Source: Bacillus aerolatus
GTDB taxonomy: Bacteria > Bacillota > Bacilli > Bacillales > Domibacillaceae
NCBI RefSeq assembly: GCF_009183655.1
Contig: NZ_WEIO01000001.1
Coordinates: 372,001 to 436,000, forward strand
Length of the DNA stretch: 64,000 bases
Direction of reading: 5' to 3'
Made by a program: the position numbers and the translations under genes. Positions 28,201 to 36,400 of the stretch are shown in pieces. Below the pieces are notes generated by a model. That model worked only from the letters and a program-made list of their open reading frames with translations. It did no database searches and was not told where the DNA came from. Numbering within the stretch: position 1 is the first letter of the stretch; each line of letters opens with the position of its first letter.

Positions 28201-28968
28201 ATGAGCCAAGAAGAGCAAATGGGTATATATATTTTTTGCGGAATTCAGACAGAAACGGATGAGAAGTTTGGTGAAATTGAAATGGAAGGAGAGCAAAGAG
28301 AGCTATTTACGATTCGGTATAAAGATGCAGCTATCGTTGCCGCCGAGGTACCAATGAAAATTTATCATCCAAATAAAGATAATTTAATGATACACCAAGG
28401 TGCTGTTTCACTTGTGATGAAGCAGAATTCTACAGTCATACCTGTTAGTTTCGGCAATGTATTCCATTCACAAGAAGATGTACGCGTACTGCTGGAAAAT
28501 TTATATCCACAGTTTGAAAAGCTTTTCCCTGAAATAAAAGGAAAGATTGAGCTTGGATTAAAAGTGATTGGAAAAAAAGATTGGCTTGAGTCACAGGTTA
28601 GTGAGGATTCACAAATTGATAAGATGGCCAAAGCGATCAAGGGAAAATCTGAAGCGGCTAGCTATTATGAGAGAGTTCAACTGGGCGGAGCTGCCCAAAA
28701 AATTATCACCTCTCTGCAAAATGAGATAAAACAGGAAGTATTTAATCCATTGAAAGAGTTAGCTGAAGCATCAAAAACGAATGATCCCATAAGCGAGAGA
28801 ATGCTCCTAAATGCTTCTTTCTTAGTGGATCGGGACAAGGAAGCCCAGTTTGATCAAAAAGTAAATGAGATGCATGAAAAATGGAAGGATAAGGTGGAAT
28901 TCAGCTATAGCGGCCCTTGGCCCGCATATAACTTTGTCAATATCAGATTAAAAGTCGAGGAAGCCTGA
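28201..28968 (+). CDS. gvpF: gas vesicle protein GvpF
   Basis: GvpF/GvpL family protein, a cytoplasmic factor that binds GvpA during nucleation, 255 residues. Visible are the N-terminal YIFCGIQTETDEKFGE, the segment VIPVSFGNVFHSQEDVRVLL, and the C-terminal SYSGPWPAYNFVNIRLK, whose GPWPAYxF is characteristic. ATG 28201 is preferred to the TTG at 28195 because AAGGAGAG ends 8 bp earlier. The stop overlaps the gvpG start. Confidence 0.92.
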   Translation: MSQEEQMGIYIFCGIQTETDEKFGEIEMEGEQRELFTIRYKDAAIVAAEVPMKIYHPNKDNLMIHQGAVSLVMKQNSTVIPVSFGNVFHSQEDVRVLLENLYPQFEKLFPEIKGKIELGLKVIGKKDWLESQVSEDSQIDKMAKAIKGKSEAASYYERVQLGGAAQKIITSLQNEIKQEVFNPLKELAEASKTNDPISERMLLNASFLVDRDKEAQFDQKVNEMHEKWKDKVEFSYSGPWPAYNFVNIRLKVEEA

Positions 28969-29222
28969 TGCTGCATAAGCTAGTTTCCGCACCTATCAAT
29001 CTTGTCATAAAAATTGCGGAAAAAGTGAAAGAAGAGGCTGATAAAGAACTGTTTGACCTTTCTACCATTCAACAAAAGCTCATTCAGCTGCAAATGATGT
29101 ATGAGCTTGGTGAAATTCCTGAAGCGGCCTATAAAGCCAAGGAAGAAGAGCTGCTTACAAGATATGAAATGGCAAAACGAATGGAAATGGAGCAATGGGA
29201 ACAGATGACACAGAAGAAGTGA
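28968..29222 (+). CDS. gvpG: gas vesicle protein GvpG
   Basis: An 84-residue GvpG-family protein: an N-terminal APINLVIKIAEKVKEEADKE helix, then TIQQKLIQLQMMYELGEIPE and YKAKEEELLTRYEMAKRME. The LGEI motif is typical of GvpG, an assembly accessory protein. The ATG overlaps the gvpF stop (TGATG), so translation is coupled. Confidence 0.92.
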   Translation: MLHKLVSAPINLVIKIAEKVKEEADKELFDLSTIQQKLIQLQMMYELGEIPEAAYKAKEEELLTRYEMAKRMEMEQWEQMTQKK

Positions 29223-29234
29223 GGATAGTGAGAA

Positions 29235-30041
29235 ATGGATGATCTAATTTATCTATATGGGTTAATTCCAACCAAGGAGGCAGACAATCAATCGTTTCCA
29301 TCTTTAAAAGGCTTCGATGGTACAGGTGAATTATACACAATCCCGGTAGGAAATATAACAGCGATTGTTTGTAAATTGGATCGAGAAACATACTCAGAAG
29401 AAAGTATAAAAGACCGGATTAATCACGACATGGAATGGCTTCAGGAAAAAGCATTTCACCACCATGAAACGTTAATAACACTATCAAAGATTTTCACCGT
29501 TATACCATTGAAATTTTGTACTTTATATAAAAATCCAGACAGTCTAAAAACAACTGTTCAGTCTAATGAATCTAGAATGATGGGTACATTCGACTTAATA
29601 GCCGGACATGAAGAATGGAATTTAAAAATTTATTGTGATGACCAGCTATTAAAAAAAAGAGTGAGTCAGAGCAATCCAGTAATAGAAGCAAAGAGAGAGG
29701 AAATTAGCCAATTATCTAAGGGTAAACAATTTTTTGAAAAGAAAAAGCTGGACAAATTGATTGAGTCTGAACTTGAAGAAGAAAAAAACAAAATCAGTGA
29801 AAAAATTCATTTGCACCTGAAAGAGTTTGCCCTTAAAGGAAATGTAAAAAGAACTTGGGGTACCGATGTGACAGGAAGAAAAGATAATATGACCTGGAAT
29901 GGTGTATATCTTATTGCTGAATCAAAAGTAGAGAATTTTTTAGAAAAAATCCAACAATATGAAGAGGAGATGCGGAAAACTGGATGGCAGTTTGAGGTAT
30001 CCGGACCATGGCCAGCTTACCATTTTTCTATCTTTTCATAA
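29235..30041 (+). CDS. gvpL: gas vesicle protein GvpL
   Basis: Second GvpF/GvpL family protein, 268 residues, an assembly factor. It shows the N-terminal DLIYLYGLIPTKEADNQ, the central FTVIPLKFCTLYKNPDSL and a long helical Lys/Glu stretch (KLIESELEEEKNKISEK). The C-terminal VSGPWPAYHFSIFS is the same GPWPAY motif as GvpF. AGTGAGAA precedes the ATG 12 bp after gvpG. Confidence 0.92.
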   Translation: MDDLIYLYGLIPTKEADNQSFPSLKGFDGTGELYTIPVGNITAIVCKLDRETYSEESIKDRINHDMEWLQEKAFHHHETLITLSKIFTVIPLKFCTLYKNPDSLKTTVQSNESRMMGTFDLIAGHEEWNLKIYCDDQLLKKRVSQSNPVIEAKREEISQLSKGKQFFEKKKLDKLIESELEEEKNKISEKIHLHLKEFALKGNVKRTWGTDVTGRKDNMTWNGVYLIAESKVENFLEKIQQYEEEMRKTGWQFEVSGPWPAYHFSIFS

Positions 30042-30055
30042 ATGAGGAAACGAAT

Positions 30056-30331
30056 ATGTCACTGAGAGAATCAATAGAAAACAAAGATATCGCGTTAATT
30101 GATATTTTAGATGTCATCCTTGATAAGGGCGTTGCGATAAAGGCAGATTTAGTCATTTCTATTGCGGGAGTCGACTTGGTTTATCTGGATTTGAGATTGC
30201 TAATTGCTTCTGTAGAATCTCTCGTTCAGGCTCAGCAGAGGAATGGCAAAACGGTATCTTCAGAACAATTTGATAGACAGAGGGAGGAGTTGGCTGATGC
30301 AACCGGTCAACCAAGCAAGTGGAAAAATTAA
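30056..30331 (+). CDS. gvpS: minor shell protein GvpS (GvpA/J/M family)
   Basis: A 91-residue GvpA-like minor structural protein: ALIDILDVILDKGVAIKADL, ISIAGVDLVYLDLRLLIASV, then a hydrophilic tail. The shared core with GvpB and GvpJ fits a role in nucleation or at the conical caps. ATG 30056 has GAGGA upstream. Its 3' end overlaps gvpK by 35 bp. Confidence 0.9.
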   Translation: MSLRESIENKDIALIDILDVILDKGVAIKADLVISIAGVDLVYLDLRLLIASVESLVQAQQRNGKTVSSEQFDRQREELADATGQPSKWKN

Positions 30332-30581
30332 CCTCGACTCTGAAAATGCAGAGCATGGACTGGCCCAGCTTGTTTTAACTGTTATTGAACTGCTGAGGCA
30401 AATTGTTGAAAGGCATGCAATTAGACGTGTCGAGGGTGGGAATCTGACAGACGAACAAATTGAAAACTTAGGTGAAGCTTTAATGAATCTTGAAGAGAAA
30501 ATGGAAGAACTGAAAGAAATCTTTGGTCTGGATGATGAAGACTTGAATATTAATCTCGGTCCTTTAGGAAGCTTACTTTAA
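30297..30581 (+). CDS. gvpK: gas vesicle protein GvpK
   Basis: A 94-residue GvpK-family assembly protein: GKINLDSENAEHGLAQLVLT, VIELLRQIVERHAIRRVEGG, and the C-terminal LTDEQIENLGEALMNLEEKM with an acidic end. ATG 30297 within the gvpS 3' end has a strong GGGAGGAG site 7 bp before it. The overlap suggests coordinated translation with gvpS. Confidence 0.92.
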   Translation: MQPVNQASGKINLDSENAEHGLAQLVLTVIELLRQIVERHAIRRVEGGNLTDEQIENLGEALMNLEEKMEELKEIFGLDDEDLNINLGPLGSLL

Positions 30582-30608
30582 TGCGAATGCCAAGGAGGAC
30601 TTTATAAA

Positions 30609-30941
30609 ATGGCACTCGAACATTCAACGCAATCCAGTACGATTGTGGACGTGCTAGAGAAGATATTAGATAAAGGTGTGGTTATTGCAGGCGATATCAC
30701 AGTAGGAATTGCTGATGTTGAGCTGTTAACCATTAAAATACGTCTTATTGTCGCTTCTGTTGATAAGGCAAAAGAAATTGGCATGGATTGGTGGGAAACA
30801 GACCCATATTTAACTTCTAAAGCTTCGGATAACAATACAAAAGCTCTCGAAGAAGAGAATAAGAAGCTGCATGAAAGACTCGAATTGCTTGAAAAGAGCA
30901 TAGCTGCAAACCGATTAAATTCAACCGAGTCCAACTACTAA
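30609..30941 (+). CDS. gvpJ: minor shell protein GvpJ
   Basis: A 110-residue GvpA-family minor protein: STIVDVLEKILDKGVVIAGD, ITVGIADVELLTIKIRLIVA, VDKAKEIGMDWWETDPYL. It adds a C-terminal coiled-coil tail EEENKKLHERLELLEKSIAA that resembles the tails of GvpP and GvpT here. AGGAGG lies 11 bp upstream of the ATG. Confidence 0.92.
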   Translation: MALEHSTQSSTIVDVLEKILDKGVVIAGDITVGIADVELLTIKIRLIVASVDKAKEIGMDWWETDPYLTSKASDNNTKALEEENKKLHERLELLEKSIAANRLNSTESNY

Positions 30942-30955
30942 TAGGAGGTTTTACA

Positions 30956-32182
30956 ATGGAAAAAACAAAAAACATAGAAAATCAATCCCAAGATACGAAA
31001 AATGAGAATGAATTAAATGGCAGCCCAATTAAACGTTCAATAGCAGGGGGGCTGATTGGAGCTGCAGTTGGATATTTAGCTGCTCCTGAGCATAGAAAAA
31101 AACTGATGGAGAATATGAGTCCAGATAAATTAAAAAGCACAGGATTAGGACTAGGCCAGGCAGTTAAGGAAAAGTCTAAGGAAGCAGCAAATTCTATTAA
31201 AGATTCAGCCGGAAATTTATTTAATAAAGAAGATGTTTCAATTGAAGGTTATTCAAATGAACAAGATGAAACGGCTGAGAATGAAACCTATCTTAAATCA
31301 GGTTCCAATAAAAATAATGAAGGTTCATCTAATAAAGACAATACAATTTCTAATGATCAATTAGAAGAAATACTCATGAAACTGATTCAAGAAAGAAAGG
31401 GCCAGAGTCAGAGAGAAAAAGAAAACCAGCTAAATGATGAATCTGATGAATCGAGTAAAGAATCCTCAGTGATAAATCGATTAAACAATGAGCAGAATAG
31501 CTCACAAAGTAAAGAGGACCGGTCTCAATTAGAGAAACAGAATGATAGCAAAGAATCACAATCGTATCTTCAACAAAGTTCGTTGGATGATAAAGCGGCA
31601 CAATCCCAACCAGAAGACCAAGGGGAAACAAATAAAGATGAGACAAGCCTTACATCAAGTCAAAAATCAACCGACAACGATTACGAGTCATTAAAGAAGG
31701 AAAATGATAACTTGCAGAATCGTTTAGGAAAAATAGAAGAAATGCTAACGAATTTAATTCAAGATAAAAAGAGTCAGAGCCAGGAATTAGCATCTAATCA
31801 AAAGGGGGACGAAACGAATAAAACGGAAAAAGATTCTCAGACTCAAAAGCAATTAGACAAAGAGAAAGAAAAAGAAACTCAACAAAAAAGCGAGGTTGAT
31901 AAAGAAGAGAAACAAGACCTAACAGAAGACCAGCCTGATAACGAGAAGGGGCATGCTCAAGGTCAAGATAACAGTGAAAAAGATGAGCAAGATAAAGAAG
32001 AAGGAAAGGAGGAAGAAAAGGGAGAGAAACATAGTGCTGATGCTGAATCCAGTAAAACTAAAAAGCAAAGCCCTTCTGAAAAAACATCAAAGTCCGTAAA
32101 TTCGGCTAAGGAGGCCTCCAATGTTCTTTCCGATGACCAGGACACCTATCTTCTTCTGGATAGCTTGAGAAAGGAGATGTAA
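30956..32182 (+). CDS. gvpT: gas vesicle protein GvpT (YtxH-like, extended acidic C-terminus)
   Basis: A 408-residue protein with a YtxH-like glycine-rich segment (IAGGLIGAAVGYLAAPEHRK, about residues 27-46) and basic helices (KSTGLGLGQAVKEKSKEAAN). A very hydrophilic, low-complexity Ser/Gln/Lys/Glu/Asp region then fills the last 300 residues. A coiled-coil unit, YESLKKENDNLQNRLGKIEE, sits near residues 242-261. It is markedly longer than I recall for B. megaterium GvpT. It starts 14 bp after gvpJ behind TAGGAGG. Confidence 0.8.
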   Translation: MEKTKNIENQSQDTKNENELNGSPIKRSIAGGLIGAAVGYLAAPEHRKKLMENMSPDKLKSTGLGLGQAVKEKSKEAANSIKDSAGNLFNKEDVSIEGYSNEQDETAENETYLKSGSNKNNEGSSNKDNTISNDQLEEILMKLIQERKGQSQREKENQLNDESDESSKESSVINRLNNEQNSSQSKEDRSQLEKQNDSKESQSYLQQSSLDDKAAQSQPEDQGETNKDETSLTSSQKSTDNDYESLKKENDNLQNRLGKIEEMLTNLIQDKKSQSQELASNQKGDETNKTEKDSQTQKQLDKEKEKETQQKSEVDKEEKQDLTEDQPDNEKGHAQGQDNSEKDEQDKEEGKEEEKGEKHSADAESSKTKKQSPSEKTSKSVNSAKEASNVLSDDQDTYLLLDSLRKEM

Positions 32183-32184
32183 AA

Positions 32185-32589
32185 ATGAGTATGGGGCCCG
32201 GTGCAATGAAAGACAGCATTCTTGAATTCTTTGTACAAGCAGCGAATAAACATGATTTCTCCTTAGATATTACGTTAAACGTAAAAGGCGCCGTTATTAC
32301 AGGAACAATCATATCTGCTAAGGAATATTTCGACACGCTAAGTGAAATATTTGAAGATGGTGATGAGGTTGCTCAAATGTTAAGCGACCAGCTTGTAGAC
32401 GCCGGAGAAGCAGCCCAATCACAAGATAACCCTGAAGCCTGCTTTATTCATATGAAAGATACCAAGGTATATTGTGGCGATAGTAAACCTACACCTTCAA
32501 AAGGGGAAATTCTCTGGCGGGGGAAATTAAGCGAAATAGATGGCTTCTTCTTAGGGAAGATATTTGATAATAGTAATAAAAAGGCATAG
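32185..32589 (+). CDS. gvpU: gas vesicle accessory protein GvpU
   Basis: A 134-residue protein, last gene of the cluster: ILEFFVQAANKHDFSLDITL, NVKGAVITGTIISAKEYFDT and FLGKIFDNSNKKA. GvpU in B. megaterium is not essential for vesicle assembly but causes clustering, attributed to phase separation on the vesicle surface. Assignment rests on order and general similarity. AAGGAGATG within the gvpT end serves as its ribosome site. Confidence 0.85.
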   Translation: MSMGPGAMKDSILEFFVQAANKHDFSLDITLNVKGAVITGTIISAKEYFDTLSEIFEDGDEVAQMLSDQLVDAGEAAQSQDNPEACFIHMKDTKVYCGDSKPTPSKGEILWRGKLSEIDGFFLGKIFDNSNKKA

Positions 32590-32662
32590 TTGTTAAGTTG
32601 AAAGTAAATCTAAAATATTGTCAGGATAGCTTAGAGAGAAGTGAAAAAAAGAACTTGTCTAT

Positions 32663-32696
32663 GAAAAAGCGTAGATTAGGCACGCTTCTTTTTTTC
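32663..32696 (+). terminator. terminator of the gas vesicle operon
   Basis: AAGCGT pairs with ACGCTT around an 8-10 base loop, followed by a long T-run. Confidence 0.7.
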
Positions 32697-32745
32697 TTAG
32701 GCTGTTTTCGCAAACTTTGTTGCTATTTACCAAGTGGTGCGGTGT

Positions 32746-32873
32746 GGTTGATTGCAGCGAGAGTTGCTCGCTTTCCGCGGGGCGGGCGGTGAGCCTCCTC
32801 GGCGTAAACGCCTGTGGGGTCTCGCCTGTCCCGCTATTCCCGCAGGAGTCTCGCACTTCCGCTTCAATCAACC
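32746..32873. repeat. palindromic intergenic element with terminal inverted repeats
   Basis: A GC-rich 128-bp unit bounded by GGTTGATTGCAGCG and its near-perfect inverted copy CGCTTCAATCAACC (13 of 14 paired). The inside holds complementary runs (GGCGGGCGG, CCTCCTCGGCG, CGCCTGTGGGG, CCCGC), giving a cruciform. It differs clearly in composition from the AT-rich surroundings. Similar units are common between Bacillus genes; no coding function seen. Confidence 0.65.
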
Positions 32874-32950
32874 TTAAACAGTTTTCGTTTTAAAAGCAAC
32901 AATCTCTTAGAAAAGAGCCTTTTCTTAAAAAAGACAGAAAAAATAGAAAT

Positions 32951-32969
32951 GGTATTGAAAATCATTATC
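32951..32969 (+). promoter_or_regulatory. Fur box 1
   Basis: GGTATTGAAAATCATTATC matches the 19-bp Fur consensus GATAATGATAATCATTATC at 16 positions. It overlaps the -35 hexamer, so bound Fur would block RNA polymerase when iron is sufficient. Confidence 0.75.
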
Positions 32970-32983
32970 GACCGTGCTACGAT
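32955..32983 (+). promoter_or_regulatory. sigma-A promoter of the 33-residue microprotein
   Basis: TTGAAA at 32955-32960, a 17-bp spacer, and TACGAT at 32978-32983. Its -35 end is buried in the first Fur box. Confidence 0.7.
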
Positions 32984-32989
32984 GTAAAT

Positions 32990-33008
32990 GAAGATGAAAA
33001 TTATTCTC
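32990..33008 (+). promoter_or_regulatory. Fur box 2
   Basis: GAAGATGAAAATTATTCTC matches the 19-mer at 14 positions, and the core 15-mer TGAAAATTATTCTCA at 13 of 14 scored bases. It lies just after the -10, near the transcription start, 39 bp from box 1. Confidence 0.65.
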
Positions 33009-33056
33009 AATATGATAAACATGTAATTGACTTCAAATAAAAGGACGGTGCTTTTC

Positions 33057-33158
33057 ATGGTTTGGATGTTTGTAGCAGCGACAGTTGTAGTTTACGGGGG
33101 CGTAATGAAATATGTGACAGACCATGTCGGCAAACCGCAAGCACCGCGCAACGAATAG
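33057..33158 (+). CDS. Fur-box-controlled 33-residue membrane microprotein
   Basis: MVWMFVAATVVVYGGVMKYV, then TDHVGKPQAPRNE: one hydrophobic N-terminal helix and a short polar, slightly basic tail. AAAGGACGGTG lies 6-16 bp before the ATG. Two Fur boxes flank its promoter. From memory, B. subtilis has a tiny Fur-regulated gene (fbpC) close to ypbR/dynA, so this may be its positional counterpart; I cannot confirm sequence homology. Function is inferred only to be iron-linked. Confidence 0.6.
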   Translation: MVWMFVAATVVVYGGVMKYVTDHVGKPQAPRNE

Positions 33159-33308
33159 AGGCTTTTTAAAAAGTTTGGGCAATACAGCTGTCTACTATTT
33201 GCGTCAGTTTACTTCTCTCGTACTCGAAGCTGCGCTGCCTTAAACTTTTTGGCTCTTTTTGTTCTCCTTTTTGAACACGAACTTATCCTAAATCCAATAA
33301 TGAACCGA

Positions 33309-33340
33309 AAGAAGGCTTCCTATGCCTTCTTTTTTTGTGG
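33309..33340 (+). terminator. terminator before dynA
   Basis: AGAAGGC pairs with GCCTTCT around TTCCTAT, followed by seven T. A longer imperfect hairpin (AAAAAGTTTGGGC with GCCTTAAACTTTTT) lies upstream at 33169-33253. Confidence 0.75.
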
Positions 33341-33437
33341 TGGGAAAGTAACTGAAAATCGGATACAATAAGGAAAAAGATTGCCTTCCTAATGTTTAAG
33401 AGAAACAAGGAGATCATCATATAAGGGGTTTTTTATA

Positions 33438-36400
33438 ATGTCATTAGCAACTGCACAATCATCCATGTCACATATGATAGCTAAAACAGCCGGCTTGTTT
33501 GAAATATTCGAGCGGGCAGGCGATGAAGAACGGGCAAGAAAAGCGAAATTATTTTTAAAAAAGCTGCATGATGAAGAGTTTATCGTTGCTTTTTGCGGCC
33601 ACTTCTCCGCAGGAAAGTCGACAATGATCAATGAATTAACTGGTGAAACACTTTTGCCTTCAAGCCCGATTCCGACGAGCGCCAATTTAGTGAAAATTCA
33701 CCGGACGCCGGAAGATTTCGCGAAAGTGTATTACAAAGATAAAAAGCCGCTTCTCTTCAAAGCGCCATACAGCTTTGAGAAAGTGAAAGAATTTTGTAAA
33801 AATGGGGAAGAAGTGGAGGCCATTGAAATTGGGCACGGCGAGTCGAACTTGCCCGCTGAAGTGACGGTTATGGACACGCCTGGAGTTGATTCCACGGATG
33901 ACGCCCACCGTATTTCAACAGAATCTGCTCTTCATCTCGCTGATATGGTCTTTTACGTCATGGATTATAATCATGTCCAATCAGAATTAAATTTCATTTA
34001 TACGAAAGACTTGCTTGCACATGGTGTGAAGCTGTATTTAATTATTAATCAAATTGACAAGCACCGGGAAGAAGAGCTGTCTTTTGAAGAATTCAAGCAA
34101 TCCGTATACACATCTTTTGATGCATGGGGAGTGAGGCCGGAGCGGTTTTTCTTTACGAGCTTAAAAGAGCGTGCACTGCCCGGGAATGACTTTCAGGCAG
34201 TAAAAAACTTGATTCATGAAAGCATGACCGACAGAGAAGAACTCGCTTTCCGTTCGGCTGAAACGATGATGAACCAGCTTATCAGTGAACATTTGAACTG
34301 GCTGGAAGAAGAGCAGGCAGAAGTAAAAGAAGAAATTTTACACTTGCTCGGTGACAAGTGGGAGAAAAATGAAATAGCTGAAAAAGAACAGCAGGCAAAA
34401 GAGCAGCTCGACAAACGCGATACTGAAGCGCTCGTTCGCCAGCTGGAAGACAGCCGGGAAAAGGTACTGCAAAATGCTTATTTAATGCCTGCCTCGACAC
34501 GCGAGCTGGCGAAAGAATATTTAGAAGCTGTGCAGCCGGGATTTAAAGTAGGGATGTTTTTCAGCAAGAAGAAAACAGAAGAAGAGCGGGAAAGAAGGCT
34601 GGAACGCTTTCTTGCAGATGTAAAGGAAAAAACGGAAACGCAGCTGGAATGGCATTTGCGCCAGCAAGTAAGCAGCTGGCTCAAATCAAGCGGGCTGGTG
34701 AATGAAGGGCTGCAGCTTGAAGCGGAAGAATTGAGTGTGACCGTTGACGAATCACTTATAAAAGAGACGGTCAAGCCGGGAGCGATGGTTACTGGCGACT
34801 ATGTCCTTACGTACAGTGAAGATGTGGCGAGCCGATTGAAGAAAAAAGCACGGACGTTAACAGACGCGTTAAAAGAGAAAGCGGCGGCTGACATGGAGCG
34901 CCAATTTGCTGCCGAAAAAAAGGAACTGCAAGCGAGATGGTCAGAGTGGCATGAAAAGCTTGCAGCAATTGATGAGTTGGAAAAAATGGAAGCAGCCGCT
35001 GAAGAAAGGCGCCATGTCCTTCTTCACTTGTTAGCGGAGGATAAGGAAGTCATTCCTGCTCAATTCGAGAAGTTCGTAAGAGAATGGAATGAACAGCTCA
35101 ACGATGTTACCGTTTTCGATGAAGATGAAGTTAATGAACTTGCTGCACAGCCTGCCGAAAAAACGGCTGATCCGAAAGAGTACGTCTCTATGCCTGTTGA
35201 AAAGCCATCTGCGGGAGTTGGGGAAACAGTTGGGCGCCTGAAAAAGATGAGCAGGCACCTTGAAGGCATTCCCGGCTTTCAACGCTTTATTGATGGGCTG
35301 AGACAAAAAGCAGATCGTCTTGAACAAAGAAAGTATACGATTGCTTTATTTGGTGCCTTTAGTGCCGGCAAATCCTCTTTCGCCAATGCTTTGCTTGGCG
35401 AAAAGGTGCTGCCGGTCTCGCCGAACCCAACGACGGCAGCCGTCAACCGCATTCATCCGCCTGATGACACACACGGTCACCGGACGGCAGCTGTCCATTT
35501 AAAAACAGAAAAACAGCTGCTCCTTGATTTACAGCAATCATTGCAATTTTTCAACCGCACGGTCCAAACTCTCGACGGCGCTTATGCCCTTATCCCGGAC
35601 TTGCTGCAGAAAAATGCAGGAGAAGGCCGTGAGAACATTCACTTATCCTTTTTAAACGCTTTTTATGAAGGATATCCAGAGTACAGCGGACATCTAGGTC
35701 AAACGCTTTCGGTCGATTTAGCCGCTTTCCAAGGGTTTGTTGCCAATGAAAAACAAAGCTGCTTCGTTGAATCGATTGACTTGTACTTTGATTGTGAGTT
35801 TACGCGGCAAGGTGTTACACTCGTCGATACACCAGGGGCAGATTCAATTAATGCGAGACATACAGGAGTGGCTTTTGAATACATTAAAAATTCGGATGCC
35901 ATTTTGTTTGTCACCTATTATAATCACGCTTTTTCAAAAGCGGACCGCGAATTTTTAATTCAGCTTGGGCGCGTAAAAGATGCATTTGAACTTGATAAAA
36001 TGTTTTTTATCGTCAACGCCATTGACTTGGCGCGTGACGACGAGGAAGTAAATGAAGTCACCAATTATGTCAAAGAACAGCTGCTGCAGTATGGCATTCG
36101 TTTTCCGCGCATCCACGGAGTGTCAAGTCTCCAGGCCATTCAAGAAATAGAGCGGGGTGAGCTCGATCATCCTCACTCAAACTTGCTGCCGTTTAAGCAA
36201 TCGTTCCATCAATTTTTGGACGGCGATCTTGCTCATATGGCTGTCCAGTCAGCGGAAGCGGAATGGGAGCGCGGGCTGGAAAGGCTGAGACAGTTAATCG
36301 CAACGGCAAAAGAAAACCGGGAAAACAGAGAGCAAAGAAGAGAAGAGCTGAACAGCCAGCAACAGCAAATTAGCAGCCACTTGGAAAAGGAGTCTCCGCA

